Shown: piece after piece, positions 1-7,094 of the stretch
How positions within the stretch are numbered: position 1 is the first letter of the stretch
How the letters are laid out: every line of letters starts with the position of its first letter
DNA from: a bacterium
GTDB lineage: Bacteria; Eremiobacterota; Eremiobacteria; Baltobacterales; Baltobacteraceae
NCBI GenBank assembly: GCA_021784715.1
Contig: JAJYHP010000140.1
Coordinates: 1-18,227 of the forward strand
Direction of reading: 5' to 3'
DNA length: 18,227 nucleotides
The notes under the pieces: generated by a model
The model's database searches: none
What the model was told of the DNA's origin: nothing
The model's input: the letters and a program-made list of their open reading frames with translations, nothing else
Made by a program: the position numbers and the translations under genes

Positions 1-266
1 AATCCCTCGATGAACGGGCCGCGTAACTTCGGAACTTGTGCACTCGCTAAGCGCGAAACCCGCCCAATGAAGACAAGCGTTGCTCGATGAAATTCCTCGG
101 TCGTGGGAGCTAGTGCAACGAGCTTCACCCTGACATACGGGCTTCGAAATGCTGCCGTGCTCAAACGCGTCCATCCGATCGGAAGCTGAATCGCGGGCGA
201 GGTACTCGCAATCGGTGCGGGCGACGGGCTCGCCAGCGCAGCGGCGAGCAAAACCGCGCGCATCAT
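1..266 (-). CDS. Secreted protein of unknown function, 3' end beyond the left edge
   Basis: An open frame of 88 codons starts at 266 and runs off the window without a stop. It begins MMRAVLLAAALASPSPAPIA, a short basic start followed by a hydrophobic, Ala-rich stretch that looks like a signal peptide, so the product is probably exported. Its ATGATG start overlaps the kbl stop codon (an ATGA overlap), which is typical of translational coupling in an operon and is the main reason to believe the gene. The mature part visible here (IQLPIGWTRL and onward) shows no motif I recognise. A second ATG directly follows the first at 263, so the exact start is uncertain by one codon. Upstream there is only a weak GGTGG-like ribosome site inside kbl. 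Function is unknown; the link to threonine breakdown is by position only. Confidence 0.55.
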   Translation of the reverse strand, partial: MMRAVLLAAALASPSPAPIASTSPAIQLPIGWTRLSTAAFRSPYVRVKLVALAPTTEEFHRATLVFIGRVSRLASAQVPKLRGPFIEG

Positions 267-1459
267 GCTGCCACCAGCCCGACTTCTTTTGCTACCGCAG
301 CGAATGCATCGAGCGCGCGATCCATCTCCTCGTGCGTTAACGTCGCGCAGAGTTGCGTGCGTATCCGCGCCGTCCCTTCGGGTACGACGGGGAAGCCGAA
401 GCCGGTTACGAAGACGCCGCGTTCGAGCAATTTGTCGCTCATCGAAATCGCAAACGCCGTTTCACCGACGACGATCGGCACGATCGCACTCGGCCCCGGC
501 AGCGGCTTCAAACCGATCCGCTCGAGCCCGGCGCGGAAATAGGTGACGTTCTCCCGAAGCGCGCGCGCGCGATCGGGGTGCGCATCGAGAAAATCGATCG
601 CCGCCAGCGCACTACAGGCGACCGTCGCCGGCAATGCGTTCGAAAAGAGCTGCGGACGCGAGCGCTGGATCAACATATCGACCAACGCATGGCTTCCGGC
701 GACGAAACCGCCGGCCGCGCCGCCGAGTGCTTTTCCGAGCGTCCCGGTGATGATATCGATCTCCCCGGTCAAGCCGAAGTGTTCGATCGTTCCCCGACCG
801 GTCGCTCCCATCACGCCGGTACCATGCGAATCGTCGACGACGCTAACCGCTCCGTACTTTTTGCAGAGGGAGACGATCGCCGGAAGATCGGCGACCGAAC
901 CCTCCATCGAAAAAACGCCGTCGGTAACGACGAGAATCGGCGCGCAGCCGTGCGCTGCCTGCAGCTTCGCTTCGAGATCGGCCATATCGCCGTGTTTGTA
1001 CACGCTGCGCTTCGCCTTATTGGCCAGGCGCACGCCGTCGATGATCGAGGCGTGGTTCAACTCATCGGAGATAATCGCCGACCCTTCGCCGCAAATCGTT
1101 GCAAAGAGCCCGGTATTCGCGTTCCAGCACGAGACGTACGTAAGCGCCGCCTCGGTGCCGAGAAAGACCGCGATGCGCTCCTCCAATCGGCGATGGATAT
1201 CGAACGTTCCGCAAATGAATCGTACCGAAGCGGTTCCTGCGCCGTATTGATCGAGGCCCGCTTTCCCGGCCGCGACCACCGAGGGCTCGTCGGAGAGCCC
1301 CAGATAGTTATTGGACGAGAGGACGATGACGTCGCCCGCTTCTTCCATATGGACGCTCGGCGCCATCGGCGTTGTTATATGTCGAAGATGTTTGTAGGTG
1401 CCCGCCGCCTTGAGCGCGTCGAGTTCTTTCTGTAGCGCAGCATCGAAAGCGGCGTTCAT
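263..1459 (-). CDS. kbl: Glycine C-acetyltransferase (2-amino-3-ketobutyrate CoA ligase)
   Basis: This PLP enzyme of the alpha-oxoamine synthase family cleaves 2-amino-3-ketobutyrate with CoA to give glycine and acetyl-CoA, the second step of threonine breakdown after Tdh. The 398 residues equal the usual length of Kbl. Visible landmarks are SSNNYLGL (48-55), the glycine-rich QYGAGTASVRFICGT (71-85), VVDDSHGTG (207-215) for cofactor contact, and TGTLGKALGGA (238-248), where K243 is the expected Schiff-base lysine. The start at 1459 is chosen over a longer frame reaching 1615 because GGAGG lies 6 nt upstream (1466-1470), the N-terminus MNAAFDAALQ fits the family, and the longer extension is only Arg/Ser-rich shadow sequence. 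The start overlaps the tdh stop by 4 bp, so the two genes are almost certainly coupled. Sister enzymes (BioF, HemA, SPT) are less likely given the tdh partner. Confidence 0.95.
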   Translation of the reverse strand: MNAAFDAALQKELDALKAAGTYKHLRHITTPMAPSVHMEEAGDVIVLSSNNYLGLSDEPSVVAAGKAGLDQYGAGTASVRFICGTFDIHRRLEERIAVFLGTEAALTYVSCWNANTGLFATICGEGSAIISDELNHASIIDGVRLANKAKRSVYKHGDMADLEAKLQAAHGCAPILVVTDGVFSMEGSVADLPAIVSLCKKYGAVSVVDDSHGTGVMGATGRGTIEHFGLTGEIDIITGTLGKALGGAAGGFVAGSHALVDMLIQRSRPQLFSNALPATVACSALAAIDFLDAHPDRARALRENVTYFRAGLERIGLKPLPGPSAIVPIVVGETAFAISMSDKLLERGVFVTGFGFPVVPEGTARIRTQLCATLTHEEMDRALDAFAAVAKEVGLVAA

Positions 1460-2511
1460 TTCTTTCCTCCGGTGAGATCGAGAACGATTTTTGCGGCTTC
1501 GCCGCTGTGCATGAGTTCGAATGCGCGGTCGTACTCGTCGAACGGCAACACGTGGGTGATGATGGGACGGAGATCGACGCGTCCGCTCTTCACCAGCGCT
1601 TGCGTTTGATACCACGTCTCAAACATTCGTCGGCCGTTGATGCCCAGCACGGTGAGACCTTTGAAAATTATGCGTTCGGCAAGATTGATGCTAATGCTGT
1701 CGGAGGGGATACCGAGCAGCGCCGCGCGCCCGCCGTTGCGCACCATCTGCAAACCCATATCGATCGCCGCACCGCTTCCCGACATTTCGAGCAATACGTC
1801 GACGCCGTTGCCGCCGGTGCGCGCCTTCATCTCTTCAACCAAGCCGCTGCTGCGAGAATCGAAGACCGCATCGGCTCCGAGACGTTTTGCCAGCTCGAGC
1901 TTGGCCGGATTGACATCGAAGGCGTAGACGCTCGCCGCGCCGGCCGCGCGCGCGACCGGAATCGCCATGAGCCCGATCGAGCCGACACCGGTAATCGCCA
2001 CGCTCTTGGTGCTCACGTCGGCGGCCATAACGGTATGCACCGCGTTTCCAAGCGGATCGAAGACGGCCGCGAACTCATCGGGGATCGCGGGGTCGAGCGG
2101 CCATACGTTGTATTCGGGCATCGAGATATACTCGGCAAATGCGCCGTCACGATCGACGCCGATAATCTTCACGCGCTCGCAGATATGTGCATCGCCGATG
2201 CGACAGAGGAAACAGGTAAGATCGGCGATATGCCCTTCGGCACTCACGCGGTCGCCGACGGCGACGGCGCGCACCGCTGCCCCGACCGCAGCGACGCGGC
2301 CCATAAATTCGTGGCCGACGGTAACCGGCGGCACGATGCGATGCTGCGCCCAAGCATCCCAGTGGTAGATATGGGCGTCGGTGCCGCAGACCCCCGCCTT
2401 CTCGACGCGAATGAGGACTTCGGTTGGGCCGATCGACGGAATAGGAAGCTCTTCGAGCGTAAAGCCCGGGCCGGCGGCACTCTTGCGGAGCGCATGCATG
2501 CTGTTTTTCAT
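1456..2511 (-). CDS. tdh: L-threonine 3-dehydrogenase (zinc MDR family)
   Basis: This cytosolic NAD-dependent dehydrogenase oxidises L-threonine to 2-amino-3-ketobutyrate, which Kbl then cleaves. It has 351 residues (E. coli Tdh 341). The catalytic zinc site is visible as CGTD (C42) and GHEFMG (H67, E68), the signature FDPLGNAVHT is at 151-160, the Rossmann motif GVGSIG is at 175-180, and GRRMFETWY resembles the substrate region of Tdh. The structural zinc lobe has D97, C100, C103 and C111: the first of the usual four cysteines is replaced by Asp. The start at 2511 gives MKNSMHALRK; a second ATG at 2499 is a possible alternative, and neither has a strong ribosome site (AGAG directly upstream of the first). 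The stop overlaps kbl by ATGA, forming the classic tdh-kbl pair. A terminator lies between it and the upstream porin gene, so a separate promoter in 2512-2561 is expected. Confidence 0.93.
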   Translation of the reverse strand: MKNSMHALRKSAAGPGFTLEELPIPSIGPTEVLIRVEKAGVCGTDAHIYHWDAWAQHRIVPPVTVGHEFMGRVAAVGAAVRAVAVGDRVSAEGHIADLTCFLCRIGDAHICERVKIIGVDRDGAFAEYISMPEYNVWPLDPAIPDEFAAVFDPLGNAVHTVMAADVSTKSVAITGVGSIGLMAIPVARAAGAASVYAFDVNPAKLELAKRLGADAVFDSRSSGLVEEMKARTGGNGVDVLLEMSGSGAAIDMGLQMVRNGGRAALLGIPSDSISINLAERIIFKGLTVLGINGRRMFETWYQTQALVKSGRVDLRPIITHVLPFDEYDRAFELMHSGEAAKIVLDLTGGKK

Positions 2512-2561
2512 CTCTGGGGCCCTGGTATTCGCGCCGATCTATCGGCTACCTCGACGCGCGC

Positions 2562-2600
2562 AAAAAGAAGGGGCCGCGTCGCCGCGAGCCCCTTCCTTTT
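2562..2600 (-). terminator. Rho-independent terminator of the porin gene
   Basis: Inverted arms AAGGGGC (2568-2574) and GCCCCTT (2588-2594) form a GC-rich hairpin, extended by CGCG pairs inside. On the minus strand it is followed by C and then TTTTT (2566-2562). It begins about 25 bp after the porin stop codon and separates that gene from tdh. The T-tract on the opposite strand is weaker, so it mainly serves minus-strand transcription. Confidence 0.85.
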
Positions 2601-2618
2601 CCGAGCTGAAGTCGACGA

Positions 2619-4175
2619 CTAGAAGTCGTATTCGACCTGTGCGCGGTTGTACTTGAAGAGCGGAAGGCCGCCGAACTGCTCCGTACGCTCGCCGTAGCGA
2701 TAGCGAACGAGCCAGCCGTGATAGCCGCCCTTGCCGACTTTGTTGAGGTAGTAGAAAGCATCGACGTCGGTCTCTTGCGTCGGTGCGAGCCCGACTGCAG
2801 CGGTACCATCGGCGTAGAGCGCACGCGAGAGGATCGCGTGGAAACGCTTGTTCGTCGAGTTGAACATCAGCGCGAATTTCACGCCCTGTCCGTAGGTACG
2901 ACGATCGACCATGCCCTGGGTCATCGAGGTGGTAAAGAACGGATCGGTGGCATACGAATCGGTATACGGCGATGCGAAACCACCGTAGTACAGCGTCGTC
3001 GTGCCGGCCGCGCCGTTGCTCACGCAGTTATAGCCGTTGCCGGCCAGGAGATAGGGAACGCTGGTTGCAGCCGACGTACCGGCCCCAACGAGTCCGTGGG
3101 CGGAATTACAGCTGACGCCCGCCGGAAGAACGACGGTATCGCTCTTCGCCGGAACGTTGTTGTAGCCGACGGTGAAGTCGACGTTCTTCGTGAGCGAAAG
3201 GCCGGCTTGAATGCCGTAGCCGGTCGCACGAATCTTCCCGATCAGCGCGTTGCCGGTGTCCTGTTCGCTACCGGCCTGCACGGCAACGAAGGGTTTGTAC
3301 TTCGCCATGAAGCCCGGAAGGCTGTATTTCGCATCGAACCACGTCAACGTGGCGATGTTGTTGAAGCCGTAGTAGTAGAGGTCGGCGGCGAGGCCCTTCG
3401 CGGCATAGCCGACTTTGGCGTAACCGAAGCCGCTATTGGTCATCGCGTTGTTTTTGCCGTTCGGATTGAAGATATTCCCTTCCGATCCCAACGACGGTGC
3501 GTCAACGTAATAGCCGGTCAGCAATGTCGAGTTCTCGAATGCCGACTGCGCGCGTCCTTCGAACTTCGAAAAGACCGCGCCCTCGAGATTCCAGTTCTTG
3601 TTGAGCTTGTAGGTAACGTCGCCACCCTGGAACGCGACCGGCTTCAGACGCGAATCCGAGCTGTTCGCCCACGGCGAATTGAAGACTTGGTTACCCAGCG
3701 TCGCGCCGAATCCATGCCCCTGATACTTGACGTACGCTTCGTAAAGCGTACTCATCTGGAAATCGGGGAGCGTGTTGTCGGCGGCGATTCCCGGCGATGC
3801 CGGAATGCACGCGTTGCCCGGCGAGGGCTGATAGTTCGCGGCCTGCGAACAGTTGCCGTTGAGCGGGTTGGCGTAGAAATAGGTCGCTCCCAACGTGAAA
3901 CCGCCGCCGGCGTTATATTCGCCATGCAAGCTAACGCCCGTGTTCCAGGCCGCTTGGTTCGGCCCTTTTTGGGTCGCACTTGCGTTCTGGCGCGTGAAAT
4001 AATAGCTACGGACGTAGCCTTTGTACGAAAAGCGGCTGACGGGCTTCTTGGATGCGCTCTCTTGGGCGACGATCTTCTTCTTTGCCGGTGTGTCCTGCGT
4101 TGCCGCCGACGCGAAAGAAGTTGCCACCATGAGAAGCATCGCAAGGGCCGCGCCGAAGCGCTGAATCATCTTCAT
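2619..4175 (-). CDS. Outer-membrane beta-barrel porin, OprD-like
   Basis: The 518-residue product starts with a clear signal peptide (MKMIQRFGAALAMLLMVATS, likely cut after AFASA-type residues near 24) and ends in QVEYDF, with the C-terminal Phe that the BAM machinery recognises in outer-membrane barrels. The body is rich in Gly, Asn, Tyr and alternating hydrophobic residues, as in barrel strands, and segments such as YEAYVKYQG, SDSRLKPVAFQGG and GMVDRRTYGQG recall OprD-family porins; this family call is from memory of the pattern and is not certain. Four cysteines occur as two pairs (C109/C123 and C356/C384), probably in surface loops. AGGGG lies 7 nt upstream of the ATG. It sits directly after pstB but has its own terminator and a Pho-box-like site upstream, so an anion or phosphate-related role is possible but inferred. 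A phosphate-selective OprO/OprP type is the alternative. Confidence 0.82.
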   Translation of the reverse strand: MKMIQRFGAALAMLLMVATSFASAATQDTPAKKKIVAQESASKKPVSRFSYKGYVRSYYFTRQNASATQKGPNQAAWNTGVSLHGEYNAGGGFTLGATYFYANPLNGNCSQAANYQPSPGNACIPASPGIAADNTLPDFQMSTLYEAYVKYQGHGFGATLGNQVFNSPWANSSDSRLKPVAFQGGDVTYKLNKNWNLEGAVFSKFEGRAQSAFENSTLLTGYYVDAPSLGSEGNIFNPNGKNNAMTNSGFGYAKVGYAAKGLAADLYYYGFNNIATLTWFDAKYSLPGFMAKYKPFVAVQAGSEQDTGNALIGKIRATGYGIQAGLSLTKNVDFTVGYNNVPAKSDTVVLPAGVSCNSAHGLVGAGTSAATSVPYLLAGNGYNCVSNGAAGTTTLYYGGFASPYTDSYATDPFFTTSMTQGMVDRRTYGQGVKFALMFNSTNKRFHAILSRALYADGTAAVGLAPTQETDVDAFYYLNKVGKGGYHGWLVRYRYGERTEQFGGLPLFKYNRAQVEYDF

Positions 4176-4231
4176 GAATAATCCCCTGTGATTGGTGTAT
4201 TTGAGGTTCCGGTTCCGAGTCTATCCCGGGA

Positions 4232-4251
4232 ACGTTAAGGGCAGCTTAACG
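4232..4251 (-). promoter_or_regulatory. Pho-box-like repeat / palindrome upstream of the porin
   Basis: On the minus strand the sequence reads GTTAAGCT, GCC, CTTAACGT: two 8-mers with TTAA cores exactly 11 bp apart (4250-4243 and 4239-4232). Cyanobacterial Pho boxes are tandem 8-mers of the form Py-TTAA-Py-Py-T/A with 3-bp spacers, giving the same 11-bp period. The same bases also form a perfect 7-bp inverted repeat, CGTTAAG and CTTAACG, around 5 nt (4233-4251), so a dimeric operator is the alternative reading. It lies 57 bp upstream of the porin start, where an operator or activator site would be expected. Confidence 0.4.
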
Positions 4252-4281
4252 GGCCGACCTCTAGGCTGCTGGAACTCGCCC

Positions 4282-4303
4282 CGCGGGCAAAAAGTTGCCG
4301 CGA
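4282..4303. repeat. Hairpin just downstream of pstB
   Basis: GGGCAA (4284-4289) and TTGCC (4294-4298), flanked by CGCG-type pairs, can form a short stem with an A-rich loop about 15-30 bp past the pstB stop. No T-tract follows on the minus strand, so it is not a standard intrinsic terminator. It may protect the mRNA end or be chance. Confidence 0.25.
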
Positions 4304-4316
4304 AATCCTCGTGTCC

Positions 4317-5111
4317 CTAGCCGTAGCGGCCGGTAATGTAATCCTCGGTCCGCTTGTCCTTCGGCTTCGTAAAGATATCGGAGGTGGTGCCGCTCTCGAT
4401 AAGCTCCCCGGAGAGAAAGAAGGTCGTGTGATCGCTAATGCGGGCCGCCTGCTGCATGGAGTGGGTGACGATGACGACGGTATACTCCCGCTTGAGATCC
4501 TCGATGAGATCCTCGATTTTACTGGTCGCGATCGGGTCGAGCGCCGAGGCGGGCTCGTCCATCAGAATGACCTCGGGGTCGACGGCGAGGCAGCGGGCGA
4601 TACAGAGGCGCTGCTGCTGCCCTCCCGAGAGCTGGAGGGCCGGCCGGTCGAGCCGATCCTTCACTTCATCCCAGAGCGCGGCGCTGCGTAACGAGCGCTC
4701 GGCGACCTCCAGCAGGTGCTCGCGCCGCTTCTCGCCGTGGATACGCGGGCCATAAACGACGTTCTCGAAGACCGTTTTCGGGAAGGGATTCGGGCGCTGA
4801 AAAACCATGCCGATGCGATGCCGGATGGAGACCGGGTCGACATCGGGAGCGTAGATATTCTCGCCGTCGAGCAAGACCTCGCCTTCGACACGCGCGCCCG
4901 GCGTCAGGTCGTGCATGCGGTTGAGCGCTCGCAGAAAGGTCGATTTTCCGCATCCCGACGGCCCGATCAGCGCCATGACGCAATGCTCGGCGACGCCGAG
5001 CGAAGCCTTCTTCATGGCATGGAACTGCCCGTAATAAACGTCTACGTTTTGAACGATCAACTTCTCGGCGCGCTCGTCGCGCACGTCGACCGGCGACATC
5101 GTCGGAATCAT
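4317..5111 (-). CDS. pstB: Phosphate ABC transporter ATPase PstB
   Basis: This is the ATPase subunit that powers the high-affinity phosphate importer PstSCAB and, in many bacteria, takes part in phosphate signalling to PhoR through PhoU. The 264 residues match the family. Motifs in order are Walker [10 protein letters not shown] (50-58), Q-loop at Q105 within [15 protein letters not shown] (a strong PstB hallmark), signature LSGGQQQRL (161-169), Walker [13 protein letters not shown] (181-192) and the switch His H217. The C-terminus DYITGRYG is typical of PstB. The start at 5111 has GGAG 7 nt upstream; a second ATG at 5099 is possible. It follows phoR by 82 bp on the same strand. The permeases pstC and pstA, the binding protein pstS and phoU are not in this window, which is unusual because pstB is normally last in a pstSCAB operon. 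Confidence 0.95.
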   Translation of the reverse strand: MIPTMSPVDVRDERAEKLIVQNVDVYYGQFHAMKKASLGVAEHCVMALIGPSGCGKSTFLRALNRMHDLTPGARVEGEVLLDGENIYAPDVDPVSIRHRIGMVFQRPNPFPKTVFENVVYGPRIHGEKRREHLLEVAERSLRSAALWDEVKDRLDRPALQLSGGQQQRLCIARCLAVDPEVILMDEPASALDPIATSKIEDLIEDLKREYTVVIVTHSMQQAARISDHTTFFLSGELIESGTTSDIFTKPKDKRTEDYITGRYG

Positions 5112-5139
5112 ATACTCTCCTGCTCGCCGCCTTTATGCG

Positions 5140-5163
5140 ACGCGGAGGGGCGAAATTCCGCGT
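5140..5163. repeat. Inverted repeat in the phoR-pstB intergenic gap
   Basis: ACGCGGA (5140-5146) and TCCGCGT (5157-5163) are perfect 7-bp arms around a 10-nt loop. They lie between the phoR stop and the pstB ribosome site. With no T-tract on the minus strand, this is more likely an mRNA stem (processing or pausing) or a protein site than an intrinsic terminator. Confidence 0.4.
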
Positions 5164-5193
5164 TATGGCCGGATTAAAACCGAGCGCGCCCGC

Positions 5194-6372
5194 CTACTCG
5201 CGTGCGACGCGGAGGATCGGCAGCCGCACGACAAAGGTCGCGCCATGCCCGAGCATCGACTCGGCGGCAATGCTGCCGCGATGCGCCTCCACGATTCCCT
5301 TAACGATCGCCAGCCCCAACCCGGCGCCGCCGTGCTCGCCCTCACGCGCGCGCGAGGGATCGCCGACGTAGAAGCGCTCGAAGATATGCGGGAGGCTGCG
5401 ATACGGTATCCCATCCCCGCTGTCGCGCACGCGTAGCAACGCATCGGAGCCCTCCGCGTCGATCTCGACGGCGATCTCGCCGCCCGAAGGCGTATGCCGC
5501 AGCGCATTATCGATGAGGTTCACGAAGACTTGGGCGAGCCGGTCAGGGTCGGCCTCCAAGCGCACCGGACGGAGCGCCTTTACCTCGAGATTGATGCCCT
5601 TCCCGAGCGCAGCCGGCTCGAAGCTCGCCGCAATCGTGCGCGCGAGCTCCTCGAGATCGACTTCGCGGAGACGCAGACGAATGTGCCCCGATTCCGTACT
5701 CGCCTGCTCGAGAAAACGAGCGACCAACTCGGTGAGCCGGTCGACCTGCGCGAGCGCCTGCGGGAGAAAGAGCGCGCTTGCTTCGGCATCGCCGGAATCG
5801 AGCACCGTTTCGATCATCAGCCGAATCGATGAGAGCGGGGTTCGTAATTCATGCGACACGTTGCTGAGGAATTCGGTTCGCGCTCGCTCCAATCGCGCTA
5901 CCTCGGTACGATCGATCGCAACGAGCACGACGCCGCGCGGCCCACGCGTATCCGGCGGCAGCGGAGTTGCAGAGATGGCGAACGTGCGCTGACGCCCGGG
6001 TTCGCCGAGTTGCAGCGTTTCGAAGGATGCCTCGCCCTGCAGTGCATCGAGCGTCCGCCGCTCGATTGCTACGTTGGGTATCGCACGTAAGATATGCTCG
6101 CCGATTGCGCCTTTGCGGTTGAAGCGAAATATTCTTGCAGAGGAACGGTTTGCAAACGCAATACGCAAATGTTCGTCGACGAGCACGACGCCCAGCGGCA
6201 GGCGGTTGAGAATACGGCGAAGATCGCGCAGCAACGGAGCGCGTTCGCTCTCTACACCTTCGACGGCAGGGACGACGAGTTCGTCGCGCGAGCGTCGCGC
6301 CCCGCGAAGCCACCACCCGACGGCATAGCCCGCAACGAGAGCGACCGCCGCAGCGATCGCGGCGATCGACAT
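5194..6372 (-). CDS. phoR: Phosphate-regulon type sensor histidine kinase PhoR
   Basis: This membrane-bound kinase should phosphorylate the adjacent PhoB-type regulator. The 392 residues comprise one N-terminal membrane segment (about 4-23, ending WWLRGARRSR), a PAS-like domain (about 50-155), a HisKA domain with the H-box FLSNVSHELRTPLSSIR (H174), and a HATPase domain with N-box NLIDNALRHTP (N285/N289), G1 DSGDG (317-321), F-box FERFY and G2 GGAGLGLAIVKG (348-359). As in PhoR, there is no large periplasmic sensing domain, so the signal probably arrives through the membrane transporter or PhoU rather than direct ligand binding. It begins 6 bp after the phoB stop with no clear Shine-Dalgarno of its own, which suggests translational coupling to phoB. 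The family name rests on context (PhoB before, PstB after) and architecture; a SenX3-type name would be equivalent. Confidence 0.9.
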   Translation of the reverse strand: MSIAAIAAAVALVAGYAVGWWLRGARRSRDELVVPAVEGVESERAPLLRDLRRILNRLPLGVVLVDEHLRIAFANRSSARIFRFNRKGAIGEHILRAIPNVAIERRTLDALQGEASFETLQLGEPGRQRTFAISATPLPPDTRGPRGVVLVAIDRTEVARLERARTEFLSNVSHELRTPLSSIRLMIETVLDSGDAEASALFLPQALAQVDRLTELVARFLEQASTESGHIRLRLREVDLEELARTIAASFEPAALGKGINLEVKALRPVRLEADPDRLAQVFVNLIDNALRHTPSGGEIAVEIDAEGSDALLRVRDSGDGIPYRSLPHIFERFYVGDPSRAREGEHGGAGLGLAIVKGIVEAHRGSIAAESMLGHGATFVVRLPILRVARE

Positions 6373-6378
6373 CGAGCG

Positions 6379-7092
6379 TTACCCGCGGAACATGTAACCG
6401 CGGCTGCGGACGGTAACGATATGGTGCGGATTCCGTGAGTCGACTTCGATTTTCTCGCGCAACCACCGTACGTGCACGCTGATCGTCTGATGTTCGCCGT
6501 CGAAATCGTAGCCCCAGACTTTATCCAGCAACGTCTGTCGCGTGACGACGCGGCCGTGGTTCTCCATCAGCAGGCGCAGCAGGCTGAATTCTTTCGGGGC
6601 GAGCGCAACTTCTTCTCCTCGCACCACCAAGCGCTGCCGCGAAGGATCGAGCGTAATTTCGCCGAGCGTGAGCGTTTCATCGGGGCCGACCACCAGCGGG
6701 CCGCCGCGCCGCAAGCGCGCCTTGACTCGCGCGAGGAATTCATGCAGGGCGAAAGGCTTCGTCACGTAATCGTCGGCACCGAGTTCGAGCGCGAGAACTT
6801 TGTCGATCTCTTGATCTTTCGCGGTGAGCATGATGATCGGCACCGTTGAGAATTTACGAATTTCCTTGCACGCCTCGACGCCGTCGAGCACCGGCAGCAT
6901 GATATCCAGCACGACCAGATCGGGTTCCTCGCGTTGCGCCAGCGAGACTGCGGTACGCCCGTCGCCTGCGGTCACGACGCGATAACCGCTTCGCTCTAGG
7001 TTGAAGCGAAGGGTCTGTAAAATCGCCGATTCGTCGTCGACGACGAGAATTTTCTTATCGAAGTCGGCCTGCTTCGTAAATGTCCGTTGCAT
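6379..7092 (-). CDS. phoB: OmpR/PhoB-family response regulator
   Basis: This DNA-binding regulator of 237 residues is the expected partner of the PhoR kinase downstream. The receiver domain (about 13-125) shows the acidic pair D19/D20, the phospho-acceptor D63 in VVLDIMLP, T90 in MLTAKD and K112 in YVTKPF. The winged-helix DNA-binding domain (about 140-237) contains PKEFSLLRLLMENHGRVVTR, the WGYDFDGEHQTISVHVRWLR recognition region and the terminal VRSRGYMF hairpin of the family. GGAG sits 8 nt before the ATG. The gene starts only 2 bp after the stop of the upstream dehydrogenase, so both are probably read from one transcript. It likely controls phosphate-starvation genes, perhaps including the porin at 2619-4175, whose promoter has a TTAA-type 11-bp repeat; that target is inferred. 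Confidence 0.9.
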   Translation of the reverse strand: MQRTFTKQADFDKKILVVDDESAILQTLRFNLERSGYRVVTAGDGRTAVSLAQREEPDLVVLDIMLPVLDGVEACKEIRKFSTVPIIMLTAKDQEIDKVLALELGADDYVTKPFALHEFLARVKARLRRGGPLVVGPDETLTLGEITLDPSRQRLVVRGEEVALAPKEFSLLRLLMENHGRVVTRQTLLDKVWGYDFDGEHQTISVHVRWLREKIEVDSRNPHHIVTVRSRGYMFRG

Positions 7093-7094
7093 CG

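Noticed and set aside
353..1435. A 360-codon open frame on the plus strand opposite kbl
   Set aside because: It is Arg/Asp/His-rich, has no recognisable motif and lies wholly antisense to a clear kbl gene; GC-rich codon use leaves such shadow frames open.
1507..2622. A 371-codon open frame on the plus strand opposite tdh
   Set aside because: Composition is typical of a shadow frame and the opposite strand encodes an unmistakable Tdh.
2718..4181. A 487-codon open frame on the plus strand opposite the porin
   Set aside because: It is Arg/Val-rich without domains, while the minus frame has a signal peptide, barrel pattern, terminal Phe, ribosome site and terminator.
4205..4216. Tandem GGTTCC repeat near the porin promoter as an actinobacterial-style PHO site
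   Set aside because: Only two 6-mers with poor agreement to known sites; too short to separate from chance.
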